64,000 nucleotides of DNA from positions 62,001 to 126,000 of the forward strand of contig NZ_SNZW01000018.1 of NCBI RefSeq assembly GCF_004364175.1, given 5' to 3'. The stretch's first letter is position 1. Each line of letters opens with the position of its first letter. This DNA comes from Maribacter caenipelagi (lineage in GTDB: Bacteria > Bacteroidota > Bacteroidia > Flavobacteriales > Flavobacteriaceae). A model generated the notes under the pieces. That model searched no databases and was not told where the DNA came from. It was given only the letters and a program-made list of their open reading frames with translations. This document shows, in pieces, positions 1-8,557 of the stretch. A program made the translations under genes and the position numbers.

Positions 1-1
1 T

Positions 2-2308
2 GCTTTTCTGTGCCTATTATATTCCTTCACCAAACCACAGCATACTCATATTGTAAAAAATGTAGCAGAGTTTACTGCATTGCTTCAAAAAGTACAGCCT
101 GGAGATAGCATAGTTCTTGCCAATGGAATTTGGATGGATTCTGAACTACTCTTCGAAGCAAACGGTACCGCAGAAAAACCCATTACGCTTATCGCAGAAG
201 AAAAGGGAAAAGTGATATTATCTGGTGCTTCAAACCTAAGAATTGCTGGCGACCATTTAATAGTAAAAGGGCTTGTATTCAAAAATGGGTACACTCCTAC
301 CAACGCTGTTATTTCCTTTAGAAAAAGCAGGGAACAAATGGCAAATTATTCTCGCCTTACCGAATGTGTAATCGATAATTTCAATAACCCTGAGCGTCAA
401 GTACAAGATTACTGGATTACCATCTATGGAAAAAACAACCGAATTGACCATAACCATATTGCAGGTAAAAAGAATTTAGGGGTTACGATGATTGTTGGTT
501 TAGATACTGAAGATAGTAGAGCAAATAACCATCAAATAGATCACAATTATTTTGGACCACGCCCTACCTACGGAAACAATGGAGGAGAAACCTTAAGAAT
601 AGGTACTAGTCATCATGCCTTAGAAAAATCGAACACCTTGGTCGAATCTAACTATTTTGACAGAACAAATGGCGAGCATGAAATCATCTCCAACAAATCT
701 TGTAATAACACCTTTAAATACAACACATTTTTTGAATGCACAGGTACTTTAACCATGCGCCATGGTAATGAAACCTTGGTAGATGGTAATGTTTTTATTG
801 GTAATAATAAACCGAGTACTGGCGGAATTCGTGTTATCAATGAATCTCAAACTGTGATTAACAATTACCATATCGGCTTAACAGGTTATCGTTTTAGAGG
901 TGCTTTTGTAATGATGAACGGCGTACCAAATTCGCCACCAAACAGGTATGTACCCGTTATCGATTCCAAAGTGAACAACAATACTTTTGTAAACTGTGAC
1001 AATATTCTTTTTGGTGCAGGTAGCGATGCAGAGAGAAGTCAGGCGCCAAGAACTTCAGAATTTTCAGAAAATATCATTTACAACGATACCAAAAAAGATG
1101 TTTTTACCATTGATGATGATATTAGCGGTATTACTTTCAACAATAATATTCTTGGTGAAAATTCAGGAACTACTATTAAGGAGGGTTTTAAGAATGCCAA
1201 GATTAAATTGGTAAAAGACAAAAACGGATTCCAGATTCCTACTTCAAATAAGATTAAAACTAAAGTTATTATTAGTCCGAATATTGCAACCAAAGAGAAT
1301 ACAGGGGTATCTTGGTATTCAAAAGCAGATAATACAATTGCTCTAAATTCTGGCAGTACCATCAACGTAGCCGCAGGCATTAATACATTATTCGATAAAG
1401 TAAAAGAGACGAAAGCAGGTGATATCATCATTCTTGAAGATGGTGGCACTTACTTATTGACCAAGGCTGTTAAAATAAAACACCCATTAACATTCAAGAC
1501 AGTTGGCAAAGAAAAAGCGACCATCTTATTTGAAAGAATGATGGCTTTTGAAATTGAAAATGGAGGCAGTCTTTCGTTAGAAAACATCACTTTTGATGGT
1601 ACCAAATCGCCAGATTACGCGGGTAATTCCGTCATAAGTACAAGCAAAAAATCTATGATCGACAATTATAAGTTGTTCATTGATAGATGTGAATTTAAAG
1701 ATATGATCGTAAACCATTCTTTTGATGTACTGCGCGTTTCTAAAGGAACTTTTGCCGATACTATTAGCATTCAAAACTCTAGCTTCAAAAATATCTCTGG
1801 TACCATTGCTGCCCTAGATAAGGAAAGTGATGATATTGGGGCTTATAATGTAGAATACTTTTTAATGAATAATAATGCTATTACAGATTTACAAGGTCCA
1901 GCGTTACGATTGTATAGAGGTGGTAAAGATGAAAGTACCTTTGGTCCGTTTTTAGAAATGGAACATAACGTATTTGACCATGTTGGTTACGGTTCTAAAA
2001 ATAAATATGATGCTACCGTTTCTTTATACGGCGTTCAAGAAACAGCAATAAAAAACAACATTTTTAAAGATAGCAAGGCCATTAACATGCATCTGGTAGT
2101 CGGTGAGCCAATTGTCAAAGTTCTTAATAATGCTTTGAGTAATTCAGAAAAACTAATGGTCACCGGCGATCAGAAATACCAAGTGGAAAATCAATGGGAA
2201 CTAGCCCCTGAGTTTTCAAAAGACACTAATTACTCATTACCTTCAGATTCTCCATTAAAAGGAAAAGGTACTGACGGTAAAGACTTAGGTCTACAAAAAA
2301 ACGAATAA
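2..2308 (+). CDS. PL6 family alginate lyase (5'-truncated by window edge)
   Basis: Predicted secreted polysaccharide lyase of family 6 that cleaves alginate by beta-elimination. The frame is open to the left edge, so the signal peptide and true start lie outside; the first internal start (TTG at 80) is not credible because matching sequence continues upstream. The first half is a parallel beta-helix with N-rich turns. The PL6/chondroitinase B catalytic set is visible: Glu and Lys seven residues apart in GEHEIISNKS (about 675-700), then Arg in TLTMRHGN, 21 residues after the Lys, the same spacing as E243/K250/R271 of chondroitinase B. From about 1345 a second beta-helix begins (INVAAGINTLFDKVKETKAGD), as in two-domain PL6 enzymes. 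It is 5 bp from the PL17 gene and clearly co-transcribed. Endo- or exo-action and M/G preference cannot be read from the sequence. Confidence 0.9.
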   Translation, partial: AFLCLLYSFTKPQHTHIVKNVAEFTALLQKVQPGDSIVLANGIWMDSELLFEANGTAEKPITLIAEEKGKVILSGASNLRIAGDHLIVKGLVFKNGYTPTNAVISFRKSREQMANYSRLTECVIDNFNNPERQVQDYWITIYGKNNRIDHNHIAGKKNLGVTMIVGLDTEDSRANNHQIDHNYFGPRPTYGNNGGETLRIGTSHHALEKSNTLVESNYFDRTNGEHEIISNKSCNNTFKYNTFFECTGTLTMRHGNETLVDGNVFIGNNKPSTGGIRVINESQTVINNYHIGLTGYRFRGAFVMMNGVPNSPPNRYVPVIDSKVNNNTFVNCDNILFGAGSDAERSQAPRTSEFSENIIYNDTKKDVFTIDDDISGITFNNNILGENSGTTIKEGFKNAKIKLVKDKNGFQIPTSNKIKTKVIISPNIATKENTGVSWYSKADNTIALNSGSTINVAAGINTLFDKVKETKAGDIIILEDGGTYLLTKAVKIKHPLTFKTVGKEKATILFERMMAFEIENGGSLSLENITFDGTKSPDYAGNSVISTSKKSMIDNYKLFIDRCEFKDMIVNHSFDVLRVSKGTFADTISIQNSSFKNISGTIAALDKESDDIGAYNVEYFLMNNNAITDLQGPALRLYRGGKDESTFGPFLEMEHNVFDHVGYGSKNKYDATVSLYGVQETAIKNNIFKDSKAINMHLVVGEPIVKVLNNALSNSEKLMVTGDQKYQVENQWELAPEFSKDTNYSLPSDSPLKGKGTDGKDLGLQKNE

Positions 2309-2313
2309 CTAGC

Positions 2314-4542
2314 ATGATTAAATACTTAACAACAGTACTTCTTTCAATTTGCGCTATTTTAATAACGATCAGCACAGCTGCACAAGAACATCCTAGCCTA
2401 ATTCTTACCAAAGAAGGAGTTGAAAAAATTAAAGCAGAATTAAGTTCTCTACCTCTATTTGATGCATCGCTACAAAAACTGAAAGAAGAAATTGATGCCG
2501 AAATCGCTTTGGGTATCGATACGCCTATACCTAAAGATTATTCTGGTGGTTACACACATGTACGTCATAAACGTAACATGTTCGTAATGCAACAAGCCGG
2601 TGTTTTATATCAAATTTTGGAAGATGAGAAATATGCCAAGTACGTAAAAGACATGCTATTGCAATATGAAAGTATTTATAAAACATTACCGTTGCACCCG
2701 AAAACAAGATCATACGCTCAAGGTAAATTGTTTTGGCAATGTTTAAACGATTCTAACTGGTTGGTTTACGTTAGCCAGGCATACGATTGTATATATAATT
2801 ACTTAAGTGCAGCTGAAAGAAAAAAGCTAGAAAAAAACCTTTTTAGACCATTCGCAGATCACATTTCAGTTGATAGTCCGCAATTCTACCAAAGAGTACA
2901 CAACCATAGTACATGGGGTAATGCCGCTGTTGGTATGATCGGCTTAGTAATGAACGACAAAGAGTTAATTGATCGTGCTTTATATGGTATTCCAGATTTA
3001 GAGATGGATAAAACCGCTAAGGACGATGATGGCGGATTTATAAATAAGGAAGGTAAAGCAGGGTTTTTAGCGAACATAGAAGAACCTTTTTCTCCTGATG
3101 GGTATTATAACGAGGGGCCATATTACCAGCGTTATGCCATGTATCCGTTCTTAATTTTCGCGGAAGGCCTACAAAATGTAAAACCAGAATTGAAAATTTT
3201 TGAATATAAAGATGGTGTTCTTTTAAAATCAATTAACGCCCTTTTGAATTTATCTGATGCAGATGGTGAATTTTTTCCGCTTAACGATGGTCAAAAAGGA
3301 ATGTCTTATTACACCGATGCTTTAGTTACCGCTGTAGATATTTCTTATTATTACGGAAACCAAGACCCTGGCTTATTGAGTATTGCAGAAAAGCAAAAAA
3401 AAGTATTATTAGATGATTCTGGATTGGCAGTTGCACTGGGAGTGAAAAATGGAAAAGCAAAACCTTTCATTAAAAAATCGATCAACTTATCTGACGGACC
3501 TGGCGGAAAACAAGGTGGTGTCGGTATTTTACGAAGTGATGACTTAGAACTTGTATTTAAATATGCAACACAAGGATCAAGCCATGGTCACTATGATAAG
3601 TTATCATACTCTTACTATGAAAATGGTGATGAAGTATTACAAGATTATGGTCTTGCCCGTTTTGTGAATATTGAACAAAAAGGTGGTGGTAATTATCTGA
3701 AGGAAAATAAAACTTGGGCGAAGCAAACGATTGCCCACAACACCCTTGTGCAAAATGAGAAATCTCACTACCAAGGCAAATATGATATTGGTAGCAAGCA
3801 CAACCCTATTTTACATGTTTTTGATGATTCTAATTCCAATGTACAACTAGTTAGTGCCAAGGAAACTAACGCGTATCCAGGAACGGAGATGCACAGAACA
3901 ATGGCTATCATAAAAGATGATGGATTTGAAAAGCCTTTTCTGCTTGATATTCTAAGAGTTAAATCTGATAGTACAAACCAATATGATCTGCCATTTTATT
4001 TTATGGGTCAAGTATTGAAAACAAATTTTGAATATGAAGTTCCGAAAATACTTGAGCCTTTAGGTATTGATAACGGCTATCAACATTTATGGTCAGAAGG
4101 TTGCGGAAGTACAACAGAAAAAAACACTAAGTTAAGTTGGCTAGAAAAAGGGAGGTTCTATACCTTAACATCTGCAACCTCAGAAGATGACGAGTTAAGA
4201 TTTGTACGAATAGGTGCCAATGACCCTGAGTTTAATTTAAGAAGAGAAGCTGGTTTTATTATCCGTAGAAAAGATACAGATAACACACTTTTTGTCTCAA
4301 CTATAGAAGCGCATGGAAGCTATAGTCCGGTTTCAGAATCTGCTGTTAATTCTAATAGTTCTATTTCAGCATTAGAGGTCGTTTTAGATACTGAAGATTA
4401 CACAGCTATTTCTATAACTACTGTTAAAGATATTAGTAAATTATTTATTGTAGCAAATACAAATGCTTCAAAAGAAGCTACACATACTGTAAAAATTAAC
4501 AATAAGAATTATGAGTGGTCTGGTTCTTATTATTTTAAATAA
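2314..4542 (+). CDS. PL17 oligoalginate lyase (heparinase II/III-like)
   Basis: Exo-type alginate lyase that reduces alginate oligomers to unsaturated monouronate. It is 742 aa, the usual PL17 length. A signal peptide (residues 1-23, ending TAAQ) exports it to the periplasm. An N-terminal alpha/alpha-toroid is followed by a heparinase II/III beta-sheet domain. Active-site elements are present: N197-H198 in VHNHSTWGN, the tyrosines of GYYNEGPYYQRY (264-274), and SSHGHYDKLS (H424, H426). The family uses a conserved Asn/His/Tyr set in these positions. The start ATG lies 5 bp after the PL6 stop codon, and the downstream kdgF start is 19 bp after this stop, so the three form one transcript converting polymer to linear keto-uronate. 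Confidence 0.93.
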   Translation: MIKYLTTVLLSICAILITISTAAQEHPSLILTKEGVEKIKAELSSLPLFDASLQKLKEEIDAEIALGIDTPIPKDYSGGYTHVRHKRNMFVMQQAGVLYQILEDEKYAKYVKDMLLQYESIYKTLPLHPKTRSYAQGKLFWQCLNDSNWLVYVSQAYDCIYNYLSAAERKKLEKNLFRPFADHISVDSPQFYQRVHNHSTWGNAAVGMIGLVMNDKELIDRALYGIPDLEMDKTAKDDDGGFINKEGKAGFLANIEEPFSPDGYYNEGPYYQRYAMYPFLIFAEGLQNVKPELKIFEYKDGVLLKSINALLNLSDADGEFFPLNDGQKGMSYYTDALVTAVDISYYYGNQDPGLLSIAEKQKKVLLDDSGLAVALGVKNGKAKPFIKKSINLSDGPGGKQGGVGILRSDDLELVFKYATQGSSHGHYDKLSYSYYENGDEVLQDYGLARFVNIEQKGGGNYLKENKTWAKQTIAHNTLVQNEKSHYQGKYDIGSKHNPILHVFDDSNSNVQLVSAKETNAYPGTEMHRTMAIIKDDGFEKPFLLDILRVKSDSTNQYDLPFYFMGQVLKTNFEYEVPKILEPLGIDNGYQHLWSEGCGSTTEKNTKLSWLEKGRFYTLTSATSEDDELRFVRIGANDPEFNLRREAGFIIRRKDTDNTLFVSTIEAHGSYSPVSESAVNSNSSISALEVVLDTEDYTAISITTVKDISKLFIVANTNASKEATHTVKINNKNYEWSGSYYFK

Positions 4543-4561
4543 ATATTAAAGAATAAAAATT

Positions 4562-4936
4562 ATGAAAAGATTCAGTGAAAAATACGTCATTACAAAAGAT
4601 ATGGAATGGGAAGTGCTTGGAGGAGGAGTTTCAAGAAAGTTCTTAGGCTATGACAACCAAATTATGATGGTTAGAGTAAAATTCGACAAAGGAGCATTAG
4701 GTGCCCCTCATCAACATTTTCATACACAAGCTACCTATTGCGTTTCAGGTAAATTTGAATTTGTAATCGATGGTGAGAAACAAATTGTAGAAGCAGGTGA
4801 TGGCGTTTATATTGAACCTAATTTATTACATAGTGCAGTTTGCCTTGAAGAAGGTGAACTTATTGATACTTTTAGCCCTGTCAGAGAAGATTTCTTAAGT
4901 GGAGTAGGTCCATCTTATTTCGGAGACAAAGAGTAA
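4562..4936 (+). CDS. kdgF: KdgF-type cupin, unsaturated uronate linearisation
   Basis: Small single-domain cupin (124 aa). KdgF proteins convert the cyclic 4,5-unsaturated uronate left by PL6/PL17 lyases to the linear ketose, 4-deoxy-L-erythro-5-hexoseulose uronate (DEH), a step that is otherwise slow and spontaneous. The metal ligands of the cupin fold are visible: H50 and H52 in PHQHFH, Q56, and H90 in NLLHSA. There is no signal peptide, so action is cytoplasmic. It closes the PL6-PL17-kdgF operon, and the DNA after it is degenerate. The assignment rests on the motif and its place next to alginate lyases. Confidence 0.88.
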   Translation: MKRFSEKYVITKDMEWEVLGGGVSRKFLGYDNQIMMVRVKFDKGALGAPHQHFHTQATYCVSGKFEFVIDGEKQIVEAGDGVYIEPNLLHSAVCLEEGELIDTFSPVREDFLSGVGPSYFGDKE

Positions 4937-5027
4937 GACCTAAGCTATCTACAGTTACTTTTAGTGGCTTCAAATAGATTTTTTGAAGTACTATTTTTAT
5001 CACATATAAAATGTTGAACCAATACTT

Positions 5028-5144
5028 ATGACAACAGAGAATATATCCTTTTCAGGGAAATTTAAAGAACGTCTTAAGAATTTTGGTCCAGCATTTTTTA
5101 TTATTGGTTACGTTGTAGGCACTGGCAGTTTAAACTCAAAATGA
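5028..5144 (+). pseudogene. Nramp-like transporter stub
   Basis: A 38-codon frame starting at an ATG encodes a cytoplasmic lead and the start of a first membrane helix, KNFGPAFFIIGYVVGTGS, which resembles the first helix of Nramp (SLC11) metal-ion transporters. It then runs into a stop (TGA at 5142-5144) where the family normally continues for about 400 residues. I read it as the 5' stump of a deleted gene. No continuous downstream frame restores it. Family assignment is from the motif only. Confidence 0.5.
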
Positions 5145-5660
5145 CTGCCTAACGGATTTATTTAAAAAGAAAGCCATTCGTTCTTTAATCTATTTTCTAT
5201 CGTTATTCCGGTAGGCATACCTATTCTCCTATTGTGCTACCAACTACACGAGTATATATTTAATACTCATCAAATTAGTCCCTAACATCTTAATAAGGTA
5301 ACACCTTATTTAAAAAATTGCTAAAGGGTATACAGACATATTTTTAAAAACTGTCTTTAAAAAGGGCATTTTACTATTCCATCAGAACTAAAAGAAGTTA
5401 TTAAACATTCTGTTCATCACCTACTACTAGAAACCAAAAAATAATTGAAACTCTAGAGCCCAAAGCGATTCAACATTAACGATTTATTACCAAAAAATAA
5501 ATTTATTCAAAAGTGAATATATGTATCACAAAGATTAATAACTCTGTTAACTATATACCATATTCTCAATACTTGTTAGACTTAAAATATGATTTCTAAA
5601 AATCTAACCTAGTGAAAGTTGTTAAAATGTGATAATCTCTTTTTTTAACGAATAAATAAC
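5145..5660. other. Degraded non-coding stretch
   Basis: No intact gene is visible. Several short peptides look like gene scraps: a hydrophobic piece SIVIPVGIPILLLCYQLHEY around 5200-5260, and a soluble tail FTIPSELKEVIKHSVHHLL ending in a stop near 5440. The stretch is AT-rich and packed with stops in all frames. Together with the Nramp stub before it and the SusD tail after it, this is best read as a graveyard left by deletion of several kilobases from the alginate locus. Confidence 0.5.
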
Positions 5661-5661
5661 A

Positions 5662-5705
5662 TATATTTGGTAAACCAATTTGGATAACCAGTTTGGGTAA
5701 CCAAA
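5662..5705 (+). promoter_or_regulatory. Promoter with triple TGG-CCA operator array
   Basis: TATATTTG at 5662-5669 matches the Bacteroidota -7 element TAnnTTTG. Overlapping and following it are three copies of a TGG-N4-CCA type site: TTGGTAAACCAA (5667-5678), TTTGGATAACCAG (about 5680-5691) and TTTGGGTAACCAAA (5692-5705), phased about 13 bp apart. The same core (TGGTTAACCA) lies before the gntR gene, so this is the probable operator of the GntR repressor. It now controls only the SusD remnant. Confidence 0.65.
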
Positions 5706-5759
5706 CTATCACATTATTCGAATTATCATCAATCTTAAATAAACATAATATGACTACAA

Positions 5760-6128
5760 ATGAATTTAAAAATAAAATTGGGGTTAGTAATGATGTTGTT
5801 ACTCAGCACTGGTGCCATCTTTATGTATACAGAAACACTAAACGAAACAAGTTCGCCTGCCTCTACAGTATTTCAATGGTTAGATACTATAAGATCGAGA
5901 GTAGGTTTAACAAGCTTAAAAGGTACAGTAAGCTCACAAGCTGAGGTTAGTCAAGAACCAAGAGTAGAGTTAGTCTTAGAAAATCATAGATGGTTCGATT
6001 TGGTTAGAACGGTTACCGTTGATGCTACAATGGGTCAAACGATTGACAGTAACTATTATGTGTTTTCAATTCCGTCATCTGAAGTACTTGCAAGTGGTGG
6101 CGTTATTACACAAAACCGAAGGTATTAA
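5760..6128 (+). pseudogene. SusD/RagB C-terminal remnant fused to a foreign N-terminus
   Basis: This 122-codon frame is not a real SusD gene (normally 450-600 aa) but its tail. Residues from about 38 on match the SusD C-terminus: WLDTIRSRVGL (the LN..R.RAG helix), PRVELVLENHRWFDLVRT (family: ERRLELAFE.HRWFDL.R.G) and YYVFSIPSSEV...GVITQNRRY (family: Y.FPIP..E....ITQN.GY). Strongly conserved residues are already mutated (ERR to EPR, RTG to RTV, NPGY to NRRY), as expected under no selection. The first 23 residues look like a signal peptide (MNLKIKLGLVMMLLLST), perhaps from the lost SusC or SusD start. The promoter-operator upstream and the terminator downstream are still there, so an internal deletion removed the SusC/SusD pair. 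Confidence 0.75.
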
Positions 6129-6235
6129 GTTATAAGCTTTTTTTACTATCTGTAGATTCATGAATTAGCGTACAGAATATTTAGGTAATGAAAATTAAAG
6201 CATTTACTAAAGTAAGTTGTTGAGTTAGTTTTTAA

Positions 6236-6275
6236 AAAAAGATTGCTGGCTTGTTAAGCGGGTCGGCAATCTTTC
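6236..6275 (+). terminator. Rho-independent-like hairpin after the SusD remnant
   Basis: AAAGATTGC (6238-6246) pairs with GCAATCTTT (6266-6274), with further pairing inside. It sits 110 bp after the SusD remnant and before the gntR promoter. Probably the original terminator of the lost susCD transcript. Confidence 0.55.
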
Positions 6276-6322
6276 ATAATGAAAACTTTTAGTGAAGTTC
6301 TCAATATTAAGGTCTTGAAAAA

Positions 6323-6374
6323 TTTGATAACACAGTTATTTTCATAAATTTGATAAACCAATCTGGTTAACCAA
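6323..6374 (+). promoter_or_regulatory. gntR promoter with palindromic operator
   Basis: TTTG (6323-6326), an 18-bp spacer and TAAATTTG (6345-6352) form a good Bacteroidota promoter. Immediately downstream, ACCAATCTGGTTAACCAA (6357-6374) contains the perfect 10-bp palindrome TGGTTAACCA (6364-6373). The site lies 27 bp before the gntR start and shares its core with the array at 5667-5705, indicating autoregulation by the GntR protein. Confidence 0.7.
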
Positions 6375-6400
6375 TTTTTTATTAATATGAAATGTGATAT

Positions 6401-7102
6401 ATGAAGCTAGAAATCCTTACCAGAAACGAACACAAAGAACTTCACAATTTAATAATTGCAAACATTCGAGATTTAATTAATCGCAAGAATCTTGAACCAG
6501 GAGACAAATTACCCTCTGAGCGTATGCTATCAGAACGATTTGAAGTTAGTAGAAGTAATGTTCGCGAAGCAATTCAAAAACTTGAATTTTACGGTATTTT
6601 AAAATCGAAACCACAAAGTGGAACGTTCGTAGCCGATATTGGCCAAGTGGCAATGAACGGTATGATGAATGATATTCTTGCTTTAGAAGATCCTGATTTC
6701 AAGTCATTGGTTGAAACCAGAATTCTTTTAGAATTAAAGACTGTTAAACTAGCTGCCAAAAGAAGAACTGACAGCGATTTAGAAAGAATGAAAGCCGCTT
6801 TAGAGGCTTACAAAGTAAAAGTATTGAATAACGAAGACGCAGTTCAAGAAGATTTACTTTTTCATTTGGCAATTGCTCAGGCATGTGGCAACAGTACTAT
6901 CAATAGAATGATGCTGATTATTACACCAGAGATCATCAATAATTTTGAAAAATATCATGTATGTGATAAGAACCAAAGTCAAAAAAGATTAAAAGAGCAT
7001 CAAGATATTTTTAAGGCTATTAAAGAACAAAATACACAGAAAGCAAAACAAATGATGAAAGATCATTTTGTTGAACTGTATAAATATTGCTACAACATTT
7101 AG
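6401..7102 (+). CDS. FadR-type GntR regulator of alginate/uronate use
   Basis: Transcriptional repressor of 233 aa. An N-terminal winged helix (residues 13-80; PGDKLPSERMLSERFEVSRSNVREAIQKLE is the GntR signature region) is followed by an FCD ligand-binding domain. The metal-binding residues of the FCD subfamily are present: Asp/His in EDLLFHLAIA, His in KEHQDIFKAI and His in KDHFVEL. In related alginate loci this regulator senses an alginate breakdown product such as DEH or KDG; that ligand is inferred. It is the first gene of a gntR-MFS-SDR run, with its own promoter and palindromic operator upstream. Confidence 0.88.
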   Translation: MKLEILTRNEHKELHNLIIANIRDLINRKNLEPGDKLPSERMLSERFEVSRSNVREAIQKLEFYGILKSKPQSGTFVADIGQVAMNGMMNDILALEDPDFKSLVETRILLELKTVKLAAKRRTDSDLERMKAALEAYKVKVLNNEDAVQEDLLFHLAIAQACGNSTINRMMLIITPEIINNFEKYHVCDKNQSQKRLKEHQDIFKAIKEQNTQKAKQMMKDHFVELYKYCYNI

Positions 7103-7222
7103 AGGGGAAATAAAACTACCCTAATTAACCAACGGATTGAAAAGATTTAGGTCATTTTAGATTTTATCAAAGTATACCTTAATATTTTCATCAGCAAGCT
7201 ATAACCAAAAAAGAACAGAATT

Positions 7223-8524
7223 ATGAAAATTAAAGGATTAAGATGGTGGGTTATTGCTTTAATCGCAATTGCTACAATAATCAATTACATTGACCGTCAA
7301 TCTATCGGAGTTCTTTGGCCAGATATTGCAGAAGATTTGTTTCCGGATAAATCAAATGATGAACGTAAAGAAATTTTTGCCACTATTTCAGTTGTTTTCA
7401 TGTTCGCTTACGCTTTTGGGCAAGCTATCTTCGGTAAAATTTTAGACTGGTTAGGCACACGAATCGGTTTTGCCATTTCAATCGGTATTTGGTCTATTGC
7501 AACGGCACTTCACGCCTTGGCACAAGGAGTTCTAAGTTTTGGAATATTTAGAACAATTCTAGGAATTGCAGAGGCAGGTAACTGGCCAGGAGCCGCAAAA
7601 GCAAATGGAGAGTGGTTTCCAACTGAAGAAAGAGCGTTTGCTCAAGGTCTATTTAATTCTGGAGCCGCTATTGGTGGTATTATCGCTATACCTGCTATTG
7701 CTACTATGACAATATATTTTAGCTGGCAAATGATATTTATTTTAGTGGGTGCACTAGGTTTGCTATGGTTGATACCTTGGTTAATATTAGTAAAAGCACC
7801 TCCAAAAAAACATCCTTGGATCTCAGATGAAGAACGAAACTATATATTAACAGGTCAACAAAATCAAGATATAGATAATGATGGCACTCCAGACGACGGG
7901 TATAATCCAGACACTTCTAATCTTTTAAAGCATAAACAAAGTTGGGGTGTAATCATTGCTTCGGCAGCTATCGATCCAATCTGGTGGTTATTTGTGGTAT
8001 GGATTCCTATATATCTAAATGAGGTTTACGGTATGGACGTAAAAACTATAGGTATTTATGGGTGGGTGCCTTATGTAGGTGCTATGCTAGGTGCCTGGTT
8101 CGGCGGACTTTTTGCTCAGAATCGTTTAAAAGCAGGATGGACTGTTGATAAAACTAGAAAAATAATAATTACAATAGGTTGCTTAATAATGTTACCTAGT
8201 TTGTTAGCAATGGCTAACCCAGGTGGACCTACAGGAGCCGTACTAATTATGGCACTAATATTATTTGGTTTTCAAACTGCAATTGGTAATGTTCAAACTT
8301 TGCCAAGTGATTTTTTTGGAGGGAAAACAATTGGAACTTTATCGGGTATAGCCGGAATGGCCGCTAAATTAACAGCTGCTGCATTAATTTATTTAGTGCC
8401 TTGGTTAACCTCTGGTGGTAATTATACACCTGCATTTGTAATAGGTGCAACAATGGCAATTATTGCATTAGCAAGTATCTGGTTATTATGCGGTAAAATT
8501 GAACCGTTAAATGGAAATAATTAA
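7223..8524 (+). CDS. MFS hexuronate-type transporter
   Basis: Inner-membrane carrier of the anion:cation symporter (ACS/ExuT-like) branch, 433 aa with about 12 helices. INYIDRQSIGVLWPDI at the end of helix 1 and GIAEAGNWPGAAKANGEWFP in helix 4-5 are typical of this branch. By position between the uronate regulator and the DEH reductase it should import DEH or short uronates; this is inference. One oddity is the central cytoplasmic loop (codons 7867-7911), which carries DIDNDGTPDDGYNPD, an acidic run like a thrombospondin type 3 calcium loop, unusual for a cytoplasmic segment. The start ATG at 7223 places the first helix correctly. Confidence 0.88.
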   Translation: MKIKGLRWWVIALIAIATIINYIDRQSIGVLWPDIAEDLFPDKSNDERKEIFATISVVFMFAYAFGQAIFGKILDWLGTRIGFAISIGIWSIATALHALAQGVLSFGIFRTILGIAEAGNWPGAAKANGEWFPTEERAFAQGLFNSGAAIGGIIAIPAIATMTIYFSWQMIFILVGALGLLWLIPWLILVKAPPKKHPWISDEERNYILTGQQNQDIDNDGTPDDGYNPDTSNLLKHKQSWGVIIASAAIDPIWWLFVVWIPIYLNEVYGMDVKTIGIYGWVPYVGAMLGAWFGGLFAQNRLKAGWTVDKTRKIIITIGCLIMLPSLLAMANPGGPTGAVLIMALILFGFQTAIGNVQTLPSDFFGGKTIGTLSGIAGMAAKLTAAALIYLVPWLTSGGNYTPAFVIGATMAIIALASIWLLCGKIEPLNGNN

Positions 8525-8557
8525 ACTGAATTAAGAATAGATTAAATAAATTATAAC

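Noticed and set aside
5693-5944. 83-codon frame inside the SusD remnant area
   Set aside because: It begins in the operator array and is a shifted frame of the remnant.
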